Shown: one piece after another, positions 1 to 10,426 of the stretch
Numbering within the stretch: position 1 is the first letter of the stretch
Layout of the letters: the number at the start of each line of letters is the position of its first letter
From: Obelidium mucronatum
Taxonomy: Eukaryota; Chytridiomycota; Chytridiomycetes; Chytridiales; Chytriomycetaceae
Assembly (NCBI GenBank): GCA_025765595.1
Contig: JAIVFH010000037.1
Span: forward strand, 1-64,000
Direction: 5' to 3'
DNA length: 64,000 bases
The notes under the pieces: generated by a model
Seen by the model: the letters and a program-made list of their open reading frames with translations, nothing else
Told to the model about the DNA's origin: nothing
The model's database searches: none
Position numbers and translations under genes: made by a program

Positions 1-775
1 ACTAGAGTCATAATGACGCATCTTCATAAATTTATTGCCGCTTTTGAATGACTTGCATAACGGGGTAATATGTGCTTCTTCCTCAAGGAAATCGACCCAG
101 GTCTCTCCGAATTGGTCTGAACTCAACTCCAAACTCCACCGCCCCTTCCTCGTGAACATGGACAAATTCCGGCGGAATACGTGCGGCTCCGTAAAAAGAA
201 ATATAACCCGACTTTTTCATCCCCTTCAGCAGCAACTCATCCAGCACGTCTTTTGCGCCGTAACTGTGCAAGTCAAGAACTTTATTGGCGCTCATAACGA
301 CAAGGTCCAATGCATCGCGGCCTCGCCCTTCCCAGTATTTGGCAATAGATCCGTTCACGATGAATTGTAAAAGTTTGTAGGCTGTTGCTCCTGTAAAAGA
401 TGCGTAACCAGGAGATGCTTTCGGTCCACCAAATGGAAGCGGTGCCCATGCATAGAATAGAAGTCCGGCAAGACAATAGATTAAGCGAGATGGATTCACT
501 CGAGTGTTTGAGAAGCATTGCATGATGGCGGCGATGGATTTGGTTATTGCATTAGGTAAGGCAGTTGGTGGTTGACTTGACACGACTGACAGCACCAGCC
601 GATTTGACAATACTATTCTATTGATTTGAAGTGGCGAAGCTTGCACGCGTAGTCTCGGGTGCCTTGCGGTGCTCATGCGATGCGTTTTTAGAATGTCGGA
701 TAAAATGTTTTCTAATATCTTCGGTATCGATACCCTTTTTTGGGGGGCAGGGCTGTTTGATTCTCGACGTGACAA
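1..775 (-). CDS. Hypothetical protein, runs off left edge
   Basis: I do not recognise this protein. A minus-strand frame opens at 775, but the Met at about 676 is a likelier start because the residues after it are Arg-rich and hydroxylated, like a mitochondrial presequence. One hydrophobic stretch (around ..RLIYCLAGLLFYAW) could cross a membrane or end the targeting segment. The central part reads like a helical domain. The frame ends at a stop at 83-85, yet a one-base shift near position 108 opens a frame with natural composition (..WVDFLEEEAHITPL..) that reaches base 1. I infer that the gene continues past the left edge and that the stop comes from a +1 insertion of the kind seen elsewhere in this window. 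No close family can be named. Confidence 0.45.
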
Positions 776-1084
776 GTGTATCTGAACTTCCCCAATTTGG
801 CATTAGTCTTCCGGCTGATGATTGGACTACGTGTTTCTTAGTAAGTTAGGTGTATACAACTGTCAACAAAAGGTATACATCCAGAATGGAATAGGTTGGA
901 AAAGGATAAACCGTTTATAATTAGTATTTTCAACGTTCACTCAACAGATAACTCTTTAAAAAAAATTAACCAAACTCCATCAACTCTAAGTTAATTTACT
1001 TCCTGTTTTATAGAAGTCTTTTTGGCTGGTTGAACAGCAAGTCCATTTCTCCATCCAAAAGATTGCTTCTGAATACTCTACATT
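776..1084. other. Intergenic, nothing recognised
   Basis: A+T-rich spacer between the start of the left-edge gene and the end of the first LRR gene, both on the minus strand. It holds short A runs near 957-966 and no convincing coding frame, RNA gene or repeat. Confidence 0.5.
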
Positions 1085-1966
1085 CTAGTCGTCTTCCACC
1101 TCCGACCCACTTTCCTCTTCCTTTTCCAACTCTTCTGCTATCTCTGAAATCTCTACATCATTTGGCATGATATACCGTACAGTCCAACGATTCTCTGGAA
1201 GAAAAGGTCGACAAACATCATACCCATCTTCATACGCGCAACTCACAAGATTCTTGAGGCTTGCCACTTCTGGCGGATACGCCAAACGCACGCCATTGTT
1301 TTGAATATGAATCTGCAACGACTTTACAGAAACCAAACCGCCAATCTCTTTAGGAATATCCCCAACCAAGTTGTTGTTTGCCATGGAGCAGTGTTCCAAG
1401 TTCACAAGCTTCCCGAATTCAGGTGGAATCGAACCCGTTAGCCTGTTTTGGAAAAGCATGAGTCTTTTCAGGTTTATCAGGTTTCCGATTTCCTTTGGGA
1501 TGGGTCCTGTGAGGTTGTTTAGGCCCAGGTATAGCAGTTCCAGGCCGATGCAGTCAAATAGGGAGACGGGCAATGTCCCCGATAGACGAGAGGCATGCAA
1601 ATAAATTATTTTTAGGTATGGAATCAGGATGATTGTGGAAGGGAGCTGTTTTGTGGGACAGTGTTTTAATCGGAATCGACAGGGTGAGCGATACGAAAGG
1701 CGGGTCTCGGCGTATCCTTGCGCAGATTCTGTAGACATTGAGAGGACTCTTGAGTTGATTTTTTCTAGAGAGTTGTGATTTGATGGATCGTAAGGGTCGT
1801 TGTGCATGTGGCGGTTGATGAGAATGAATTGCTTTGTCAATAGCACTTCTCGGATGGCTTTTGAGAGACGAGTATATTTAAAGACTGCGTCAAAGTGGAT
1901 GAAGAAGAAGATGCGCATCTTGATCTCGAATGGCAGGGTAGAGAGCGACAGTGGAATGGTAGTCAT
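1085..1966 (-). CDS. F-box-like / plant-type LRR protein (paralog 1)
   Basis: Single-exon gene of 293 aa. Residues 8-50 (LPFEIKMRIFFFIHFDAVF) resemble a degenerate F-box, the helix pair that docks a substrate receptor on Skp1 in SCF ubiquitin ligases. From about residue 105 there are four to five leucine-rich repeats of the plant-specific type with LxGxIPxEIGNLxNL spacing (GPIPKEIGNL, GSIPPEFGKL, GDIPKEIGGL), which form a protein-binding solenoid. The C-terminus is acidic (EELEKEEESGSEVEDD). There is no signal peptide or membrane segment, so a cytoplasmic role is inferred. A paralog in the same orientation lies at 2942-3850 and a larger relative at 41389-42822. A substrate-adaptor role is family-based inference; the ligand is unknown. 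Confidence 0.75.
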   Translation of the reverse strand: MTTIPLSLSTLPFEIKMRIFFFIHFDAVFKYTRLSKAIREVLLTKQFILINRHMHNDPYDPSNHNSLEKINSRVLSMSTESAQGYAETRLSYRSPCRFRLKHCPTKQLPSTIILIPYLKIIYLHASRLSGTLPVSLFDCIGLELLYLGLNNLTGPIPKEIGNLINLKRLMLFQNRLTGSIPPEFGKLVNLEHCSMANNNLVGDIPKEIGGLVSVKSLQIHIQNNGVRLAYPPEVASLKNLVSCAYEDGYDVCRPFLPENRWTVRYIMPNDVEISEIAEELEKEEESGSEVEDD

Positions 1967-2024
1967 TTTTGAGTTGAGCGGAGAAAGGATCTCTTATTTT
2001 GCTATTTTAATATTTAACAAAAAG

Positions 2025-2258
2025 TTATATTGCCTCCTCGTTGTCCCCATCCTCAGATTCATCATCCGACGCGTCACTTTCCTCATCTTCATCCGTCATA
2101 TCACTTTCCCCGCTTTCATCTGAATCGTCGTCATCTTTTGGAACATTATACCCATGAACCCAATAAAGGTCCCCAGATATTGAAGGTTTTTTTTCAGCTG
2201 GTTTCCAAAATAGTGAAAAATCCTCTGCCAGAGGTTTAAGCGGTTTTTTTGTCGGTTT
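2025..2258 (-). pseudogene. Tail fragment of a third LRR paralog
   Basis: Minus-strand open frame ending at a TAA (2025-2027) with a strongly acidic C-terminus (DDDDSDESGESDMTDEDEES). It is preceded by YWVHGYNVPKD, which lines up with RWTVRYIMPND just before the acidic tail of the 1085-1966 protein. Upstream there is a K/P-rich stretch and then an in-frame stop near 2260, and no F-box or LRR region follows. I infer a decayed remnant of a tandem copy. It could instead be the last exon of an undetected spliced gene. Confidence 0.4.
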
Positions 2259-2417
2259 TCACTGTTTAAAGGATAAATAAATACAAGACCAAAAAAACCC
2301 AAACCCTACAGACTTCTCAAGAACCCAGACATGTGCCAGATTGTGATCAAAGGTGGCCTTGGTGATTCTAAAAGTCCGCCGAAACTGCTCAGAATCCACG
2401 TCAGTCCATTCTTGCCT

Positions 2418-2820
2418 TTATTCAATCAGGTCCGCGAAAGCCATAGCAATCATCCTCAACGCCGCAAAGCCTGCTATGTATATCTCGATGAGGGCTTGTG
2501 GCGGCGGCCCGATTAGGCGCTGGCGGGGCACTCTAGAGATTCTCTGGAGCGTTTATTTAATAAAACTAATGCGCCACAAAGCGCGTCATAAGATAAGCCG
2601 GCGACACAAGCAGCCGCGGGCGGGAAATATATCAATAATAATAAAGATTATCAATATAACGCCTCTGTCAGTCCCAGGGGGCGTATTAGTCATCATAATA
2701 CGACAATCTGAATGGGTGAAAAATACTGAGGCGCTCCACTCTGATCCAAGAGCGTATACCTAGTGTCCTAGTCAGCAGAAACTCATACATCATAGCAGTC
2801 ATGTGGTTTGGATTGGCCAT
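2418..2820 (-). CDS. Candidate 57-aa small membrane protein
   Basis: Two exons, complement(2760..2820) and complement(2418..2530), join in frame into 57 codons: MANPNHMTAMMYEFLLTRT, then a Pro/Gln-rich turn (IGPPPQ), then a hydrophobic segment (IAGFAALRMIAMAFADL) and stop. The donor is GTATAC and the acceptor follows CTCTAG. The shape (short N-terminus, single hydrophobic helix, no signal peptide) resembles small mitochondrial or ER membrane subunits, but I cannot place it in a family. The intron would be about 229 nt, long for this genome. The call rests on frame agreement and composition only. Confidence 0.3.
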
Positions 2821-2941
2821 GTTTACGCTGGGTGTCAAGAATTTGATAGAATGTTGAAAAAAACCTGTCGAAAACCTGCCCCAGAGCAGGTTTTTTCTCT
2901 GCACCAAAAAAGGAACAGTTTTTACGCGGATTTGGATATTT

Positions 2942-3850
2942 TCAAGATTTATTTTTATCTTCTGGTTTTAGAGGATTTTTTAAAGGATTTGTGGAATATC
3001 TGGGTAAAAACAGGATTTGAACGGATATTTCAGATATCCTTTCAAATCCTTTCAAATCCTCTAAAACCGGAATATCTGGGGACCTTAAATGGTTGTCTGG
3101 AAGAGACGGTCGACAAATATCGTATCCTTCTTTATACGCACAACTCACAAGATTCTTGAGGTTTGATACACTGGCCGGATAACTCAAGAACACACCATTA
3201 CTTTGAACGTGAATCCGCAACACTATTACAGACACAAGGCCCCCAATCTCGGGTGGAATATCCCCCGTAAAGGCATTCAACTCCATGTTACAGTACTCCA
3301 AGTTGACAAGCTTTCCGAATTCAGGTGGAATCGATCCCGTAAGTTTATTACTGAAAATCATGAGACGTTTCAGCTGTGTCAGGTTTCCAATTTCCTTTGG
3401 GATAGGACCTGTGAAGTTGTTTCCACCCAAGTACAACAGTTCCAGACTGGCACAGTCAAAGATAGAAAGCGGTAATGTCCCTGAAAGATGAGCACCATGA
3501 AAATCAATGGTTGTTAGGCCTGGAATCAAACTGATTGTGGATGGGAGGTCCAGAATGGGGCAGCGTTTTAAGCGAAAGCGATAGTCTGTTGGGCGATGTG
3601 ACAGACGGGTCTGAGCGTATCCTTGAGCAGACTCTGCAGACATCGATAGAACTTTTGTGTTGACTTTGTGGATGGACCAGTAATCGGACGGATCGTAACA
3701 GTTGTTGTGCATAAGGCGGTTGATGAGGATGAACTGCTTTGTCAGCAGCACATCGCGCAGGGCCTTTGAGAGACGGGTGTATTTAAAGACTGCGTCAAAG
3801 TGGATGAAGAGGAAGATGTGCACCTTGATCTCGACCGGCAGCGTTTCCAT
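2942..3850 (-). CDS. F-box-like / plant-type LRR protein (paralog 2)
   Basis: Single-exon gene of 302 aa, a close paralog of 1085-1966. It has the same F-box-like start (LPVEIKVHIFLFIHFDAVFK), the same middle block (YTRLSKALRDVLLTKQFILI) and LRR units (GPIPKEIGNL, GSIPPEFGKL, GDIPPEIGGL). After residue about 250 it differs: the acidic tail is replaced by a stretch rich in N, P, L and K (NPLKNPLKPED) encoded by low-complexity DNA with a repeated TTTCAAATCC-like unit (about 2990-3060). The original C-terminus has probably been overwritten by repeat sequence. Its ATG lies only 37 bp from the divergent ATG of the ECD gene at 3888, so the two must share promoter sequence. Confidence 0.72.
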   Translation of the reverse strand: METLPVEIKVHIFLFIHFDAVFKYTRLSKALRDVLLTKQFILINRLMHNNCYDPSDYWSIHKVNTKVLSMSAESAQGYAQTRLSHRPTDYRFRLKRCPILDLPSTISLIPGLTTIDFHGAHLSGTLPLSIFDCASLELLYLGGNNFTGPIPKEIGNLTQLKRLMIFSNKLTGSIPPEFGKLVNLEYCNMELNAFTGDIPPEIGGLVSVIVLRIHVQSNGVFLSYPASVSNLKNLVSCAYKEGYDICRPSLPDNHLRSPDIPVLEDLKGFERISEISVQILFLPRYSTNPLKNPLKPEDKNKS

Positions 3851-3887
3851 CGCTTGCTTTATTTCTTTTTACTTCTACTTCAATAAA

Positions 3888-6800
3888 ATGCCCGCCCGCG
3901 CCAAGCGCACGAAGCTGTCGCCGCCCGGCGGCGCCGCCGGTGTTTCCTTCGGCGCGCCGCTTACCGCGGAGCAGCAGCGGCGCACGCAGCCGGACGACTG
4001 CGTGTGGTACCGCTTCTACCCCGACGCAACTGCGACTCGGGCGGCGCCGGACTTGGCGGCGCTGCTTGCGCTGGTTTCTGCGTGCGCGGCGCGCCTGACC
4101 AGCGGCCACATTTGGCACAGCGAGAAGTTCGGCCTGGCGCTGAGCGACGCCGGGAACGGTGCGTGGCGGCGGTTGCGTGTTTGAACTGATGCGGGCTTCT
4201 TTGCAGGCGGCGTCGAGTCGCCCTTCTTTTACGGAAAGACAAGGTTCGGCGACTGCATCGACGACGAGTGGCTCATTGTTTTCCTGGTGCGTGAAATCTC
4301 AAGGCAGTTTTCTGAGTTTGGTCTCGTGGCAAGGTGGGGATCATTCGCTTAAAACAGGTGGATCTGCGTGAAATGACCTACTTTATTGTGTTAGTATTTG
4401 GGACAATGATGGGGCATTCCTTTTGATTGAAGCCGCAGATCACTTGCCAAACTGGCTCACACCAACAACAGCCAACAATCGAATATTTCTTTGCAATGGT
4501 GATCTGCATATTATTCCTCCACCAAAATCTCCGGCACAACAGGCATATCTTCCATCTACTCCGAATATCCCTCTTGAAAGGGCTCTGCACATCGTACGAA
4601 CTCATCCAGACATAACGTTGGCCAGCCCTGAGATTCAAACTGCAGCTTTCTCGAGATGTATAGAGTTTCCTGCGAAACTAAAAGTTGATGGATATCATTA
4701 TGTGACGTGTGTGGTTCCGCGAAATGTTGCTCGATGTCTCAAAGGTGATGAAGGGCTCGTTGCACCTGCCGTTGATGCATTTTATCTGCGTGATCCAATG
4801 CAACTGAAGGTTGGAGTTTTACTTGATTTATTTGATTTCATTGATGTATTTGATTTCACTGATCCAACAACTTTAGGCTTGCCAAACAATGTCGAAATTC
4901 CATCCAAGTACAAACATCACAACGACAATTAGATTTACGAGGACTCTATATGCTCAAATTGCGTCACAAGAGTTTCATTCCGTTCCGCCAGTGTATTCCC
5001 ATATTCTACCAGACAAGAAGAGTCCAGAATACAAGGCATTTGATATTGGCATGAAACTCGCAGTTGGGTTTGAGATTTTGTCGATCCAAGATAAATCCAA
5101 TACATTTGCGACAGGAGCTGGTGGGTCAGCAAGACGAAGCGTCGATGTAAGTGGTTGTTTTTGATTATTTTGATTTTTTGTGTTGACTGCGATCTGCAAA
5201 AAAAGACGTATAGCTTTGATTCGGATCCAGAGTGGCGATTGTTTTTCTCTCGTCTGATGAAACTGGGATACTTCAAAACCGAATTGCCTGGCAGCAAATT
5301 GTACAAAGTATTGTTGCGAGAAGCCCAGCAGCAACACTTGAACCGACTCTTTCCAGCGTCGGGAGCTTCTATGCAAGAGGACGGCGGCGATGGCGATGAA
5401 GATTTGGAAGATGGAACCACTGCTTTGGCAGGACTCCAGGAACCCGCCTTGACACGAATTCAACGAGCATTATTTAATGTCCCGGAAAACACGCCTGATT
5501 CTGAGATTATCGATACGCGAAAAGAGGACAGCGATGATTGGTTATTTATTGATCCTGATGTATTGGAAGACATGTTGAAGAGTTTTGGGGGCGGTAATGA
5601 ACTGAGGGAAGAGGATTTGAGCACAGACGATGAGTTGGAAGATGATGAGGAGGAGGATTTGGATGCCGCCAAAAAGGAAAGGAAGGCATTGAAGAAGGGA
5701 GTTCGGAACCTTGAAAATGTTGTTAAACGATTTGGGGCTTTTGTTGATCAAAAGAGTTCTGTCGACGGTGTTGTTTTTCCAGGGTGGGGACTTTGGTGCG
5801 TTTCATTTGGACCTTAACTATTTTTTTTTTTTTTTTTTTTTTTTTTACAGAGAAGAGGATATGGAAGAACCAAATCAAAACGACGATGACTTTTTGGAAG
5901 CCGGGGACTCTGATGATGACAGCGACGAATCCAGCGACAATGACGAAGCCCTGGAACTGGGAGACCCAAATGCAATGGACATTGGCGACGACGACCTCGA
6001 CAACGACCAAGACATTGACAAACCACTTGAAATAGATGACGATAAATTCATGAAGGCCATGATCAAGATTCTTGGAATCGATGAATCGATTCTAAAGACT
6101 CCAGCAACAACAACAACAACAACATCGAAAACAGCCTCTGCAGCAGCGCCGTTGACGAAAAAGCAAAAACACAGTGCACCCAAAGCACTTCCAGCATCGT
6201 TTGACCCATCGTCACTGCTATTGCGTCCGACCCCGACAAGTCATACCCCACTTGTAACGTTAGACGACAGTGACGATGACACGCAGGATTTAACAGGCGT
6301 AAAAGGAGTCGGGATTATTGGAAACCGGCGCGGGGTTCAGGAATCCGAGGATGACAGTGACGATGAGAAGGAGGTTGTTGGGAAATGGGATCAAGTGTTT
6401 TTGAAAGGATTGGAAGCGGTTGAGCGGCAGTTGGAAGAAAGTAGGGCACGAATGAAGAATGGTGATGATGGTGGGAATAGTATACCAGCGCCTGCTGCCA
6501 TTAATCAGGATATGGAAGAAGACAACGATGCGTCAGATGAGGATGATGATGATGACAAGGATTTAAAGCTGGATGAATACATGGCAGCGATGGATTTGGA
6601 GTTATCCCGAAGCAAGATTGGTCGAAGCGGGCCCAACAAAAAAGGAATGTTTGGCGATGCGGATGTAGAGATTGATGATATTCCTGTTGTTAACAAGAAG
6701 GAGCAAAGACCAAAGTGGAGGCTAAAGAGGATGGAAGAGAATGGAGTTCGGATTCAGGATAGTGACGATGAATCATCATCTGAAGAATCCGAGAATGGCA

Positions 6801-6937
6801 GGGATAACGATGTTGATGTGAATCTGGTTCAAAATCTTTTGGAGTCGTATCAGGCACAGAATGGATTGCCGGGGCCGGCTTCTAATATTTTGGGGCGTTT
6901 GGGACTTCAACTTCCGCGTGATGCGTCATCAAAATAA
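3888..6937 (+). CDS. ECD: Ecdysoneless / SGT1-family protein
   Basis: Six exons (3888-4158, 4207-4333, 4395-4809, 4877-5146, 5206-5783, 5851-6937) join to 915 aa. Family signatures are clear: DDCVWYRFYP near the N-terminus, FYGKTRFGDCIDDEWLIVF, WDNDGAFLLIEAADHLPNWL, GDLHIIPP, YKAFDIGMKLAVGFEIL and FVDQKSSVDGVVFPG. The C-terminal third is acidic and Ser-rich (runs of D, E and S), as in animal and fungal homologs. Ecd proteins take part in pre-mRNA splicing complexes (with Prp8) and transcription or cell-cycle control; this is family knowledge. Exon 1 is extremely GC-rich and Ala/Arg-rich compared with the rest. Intron 5 contains a run of about 28 T. The start is fixed by an ATG directly after the short bidirectional promoter. 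Confidence 0.93.
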
Positions 6938-7362
6938 TATCTAGCATATCAAACAGTAACATGAAGATACTTGTTTTTATTGTTCTGCCTGGAGTAGATT
7001 GTCGCTGTTGCTTGTGTTCCTATGCCCGACTCCATTTACATTTGCTTTTATCAGAGGACACTTGAACTCAAACTGCAAGGAACAAATCAAAGAATCACGA
7101 TCGACCTGGCAACATGAGGGTGACGTATCTAATTCCATCGGGAACAATAACGTCAAGGGTCAGTGTGACAGACCTCAGAACTGATTGACCCATATCGAAT
7201 ATAACCATTCATTTAGAACAGCAAGAAAGTTAAAATAAACATGATGAGGGATTGTGGGAGGGTGCGTGCCGTGTCCAACATTCCTTTGAAAATTCCGAGA
7301 AAAGTGAAACAACGTGCCTTGAAGTAGCAAAAAAAAGTCAACAAAAAAACAAAAAAAGAGCA
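6938..7362. other. Intergenic, nothing recognised
   Basis: Spacer between ECD and the VTC gene on the same strand, presumably the 3' UTR of the first and the promoter of the second. An A-rich tract (7327-7358) directly precedes the VTC start. I saw no RNA gene or repeat. Confidence 0.5.
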
Positions 7363-9975
7363 ATGAAGTTTGGCGTTCGATTACTAGAGCAGCGAAAGGT
7401 TCGAGCGACTTGTATTTGTTTAGTTTTAGTCTTACATGTTTTTTCGTCCTTGTTTAGGTTGAGTGGGAGTATTACTACATGTGAGAACAGCAAGCGTGGG
7501 CCCTCCAAAACGATACCCCCGGCTGATCCTTCTCTTTTCCACTCCATTTTAGCAACTATGAGCTGTGCAAACGGTTTCTGAAGAACACTGGAAGCCGCTT
7601 GAGCGAACTGGATGAAGCAGCGTTTGTAGAGATATTGGATCGCGAACTGGAAAAGGTAGGCCGCTTGTTTCTTTTGGGGGGAGTGGCTCTTCTAACAATC
7701 AAGAGCAATCGTAAAAGGTTGCTTCGTTTAGGAAAATGAAGGGCGATGAACTCAGTCGTAGAGTTGCAAAGACGGAGCGCGCCTTTGAGGCCCTTCAGAA
7801 GCAGTTTCCAACCATTTCAGCTCTTGTGACGTCTCCCGTGTTGGGTGCTTCTCCTGAAGAAACGGAATTGGCGAAAGTCAGAGAAACTGTTTCAGCGATT
7901 CTTGAAGAGTATGTTTAAACTTTATTGGTGGAGACCCGCGTCCCTAATCCATCCATCTTCACAAAAACACACCAGAGTTGGCGATCTGTCCAAATACACA
8001 AGACTCAACTACGCCGGATTCATGAAAATCCTCAAGAAACACGACAGATACACGCAGTTCCAACTTAAACCAATGTTTCTCCTCAGAATGCGGGAACGAC
8101 CATTTTATGAAGAGTCTGTTGAACCATTAGTCGTCCGTCTTTCTCGCATCTTCAATAACGTCCGCACTGGTGGCCGTGGTGGATCTGGAACCGATATTAA
8201 GGAAAACATCCCAGACAAGTTTGTTCGCAAGACGACCAAATACTGGGTTCACTATGACAAGGTGGATGATTTGAGAAACGAGATTTTGAAAAAGATTCCA
8301 GTCTTGATTGTCAAGGATAAGAAGGGTGCTGTTGAGGATATTCCGAATCCTGCTGTTTCCACGGTTTACTTTGATAATGATTCTTTGGAGTTGTACAATG
8401 ATCGAATCGAGAGGAAAGCGGGCTCCCAGGTAAAAACTCGATGTCAAGATACCTGCTCATTTTTTGAACTAATCGCCTTTAATGTTCAGCTCATTCGTTT
8501 GCGATGGTATGGTGACATGGATGCCACAGATGTTTTTGTTGAGCGAAAAGTCCTCAAAATCAAGAAACACCGCAACGGAAACGAATCCAGTGAAGACGAA
8601 GACGAAGAAGACGAAACCACAGCCGGTAATGCTGATGGCAAGAAGCCAGTTTCCGCTGACAGAAACCTGGACGACGAACGTACGGAAAAGTCCCGGTTTA
8701 CAGTCAAGGAGAAGTTTGTCAATGCCTACTTGGCTGGAAAGCACCAAATGGACAAGTCTATCCAAAAAGTGAATGAAAAAGTGGTGTTGGAGAGCGTCAC
8801 CTCGCCATCCTTTTCTCCAGCTTTCAGCTCCAAATCCCCTGGATTACCTGCAATGACATCTCCTTCCCTTGTTGCCACTACATCTCGAACTGCTGTTCCT
8901 TCCAAGTCCCGTCTCCAGGATCTAGTCCGTCTTTCGGAGGAAATCCGACAAACCATCAAGAGCAAGAACTTGAAACCCATTCTCCGAACCTTCTATAACC
9001 GAACTGCCTTCCAGATTCCAGGAGACCTGCGGGTCCGTATCTCTTTGGACACTGACTTGACATTTATCCGTGAAGACAACTTTGGCGGTGTCAAGAGAAG
9101 TGGTGACAACTGGCGTCGTACCGATTGTGGAGCAACCTGGCCTTTTGACTACCTCCCGAAGGGAGATGCGGATAGCTTCCCATACGCAATTTTGGAAGTG
9201 AAGGTCCAAATGGTGGAAGGAGGCAGTGAGCCAGAATGGGTCAAGAAGCTTGTGAGAGATAATTTGATTCAAGAGGTTCCAACATTCTCAAAGTACATTC
9301 ACGGAGCATCAGATTTGCTGGATGATAAAGTGAATGGTTTCCCGGAGTGGCTTCCACTCCTTACAAAGGAGAATGGCACAGACCGCAAGAGGATCCAACC
9401 AAATGACGTTTTGGAAGGCGAACATGTGGGACACTCTGCCAGAACATCGAGATTGGGCTCGTTTGCTTCCACGAGCGAAAGTGTGTTGGCAAGTCGCAGG
9501 CCTCAAGAGGCTGAACCTGTAGTTCCACTGGGAACTCCTGATGTGGTTGGATTCCAAGCGATTGATGTGACCAAGCGGATTGTCATTCCAGTGAGAATTG
9601 AACCCAAAGTATACTTTGCCAACGAAAGAACGTTCTTGACTTGGTTGCAGTGTAAGTCTTTTTTTTTGGAGTCACTTTTGTTTTGTCTGATCGATCCCTT
9701 GTGTAGTTGTTATTTCACTGTGCGCCGTCGCTCTTGGTCTACTCAATTTTGGTGACAAAGTGGGCCAAATTGCAGGACTCATGTTCACCATCGTTGCCGT
9801 CTTGTTCATGGGGCATGCCATGTTATTGCACCAATGGCGAGTTGATATGATCACCAAACGTGGAAACAAGCCGTTTGATGATCTCTGGGGCCCAACAATT
9901 TTGAGTATTGTTTTAATTTCATCTGTTGGAGTGAACTTGTATCTCAAGTTTGTTGATGAGAACGCTTTCTTTTGA
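7363..9975 (+). CDS. VTC4: Vacuolar polyphosphate polymerase, VTC4-like (SPX-VTC-DUF202)
   Basis: Seven exons (7363-7398, 7458-7480, 7553-7655, 7718-7908, 7976-8429, 8490-9651, 9707-9975) give 745 aa. The N-terminal SPX domain starts MKFGVRLLEQ and includes VEWEYYYINYE and the inositol-pyrophosphate-binding block LNYAGFMKILKKHDR. The tunnel-fold catalytic domain shows YFDNDSLELYNDR, LIRLRWYG (paired Arg that bind the chain), FYNRTAFQ, RVRISLDTDL and YAILEVK. An acidic and Lys-rich insert follows the RWYG block. The last about 110 residues hold three transmembrane helices (DUF202) including GHAMLLHQWRVDMITKR. The family makes polyphosphate from ATP and moves it into vacuoles or acidocalcisomes. 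The core residues present favour the catalytic Vtc4 type over the accessory Vtc2/3 type. Confidence 0.94.
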
Positions 9976-10426
9976 TTTTCAACCAGCGCACTCGTTGCAT
10001 ACACCATTTTCTTTTAATATGAATGTGCGATTCTAATAAATTGTTGATCTTTGTCTCAAGTGGTTATTTCATTCTTTTGCGTGCTGTGTGTGTGTGTTGG
10101 AAGCCAATTTGGGAAAATTTCAGTTCAGAAAACAATGGGTGAGTGTCTCTGTATCTAGAGCGATTTGGGAGCAGATGAGGGCTTCGGGATGGATCTTGCG
10201 TACTAGCTGAATTCGGAGGAAGAAAGCGGTCTTGACGGGACTGGATCGTTGTTGGAGGAGGAGATGAGTCTGAACCAGCCGATAACTAACTGTCATTTTC
10301 ACCGCTATGCCAATCACTCCCGCCGACCCCAACTGATCGCCTACAGTCGAATACGCAGTAAGATGACCACAATGCACTCGTTTGGCTGAGTGAGCCTGCT
10401 TCTAATCAGCTGTCTTCCGAACTTAG
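9976..10426. other. Septin 5' region with unresolved first exon(s)
   Basis: A strong candidate start (ATG at 10135 followed at once by GGTGAGTG, a good donor) lies 290 bp upstream of the first securely coding septin exon. Joining it directly to the acceptor before 10427 breaks the frame, so at least one small exon between them has not been found. A (TG)n tract lies near 10087-10098. Nothing else is recognised. Confidence 0.5.

Noticed and set aside
2353..2763. 136-codon plus-strand frame
   Set aside because: Composition is unnatural and it has no family signal; it lies opposite the better-supported small spliced candidate.
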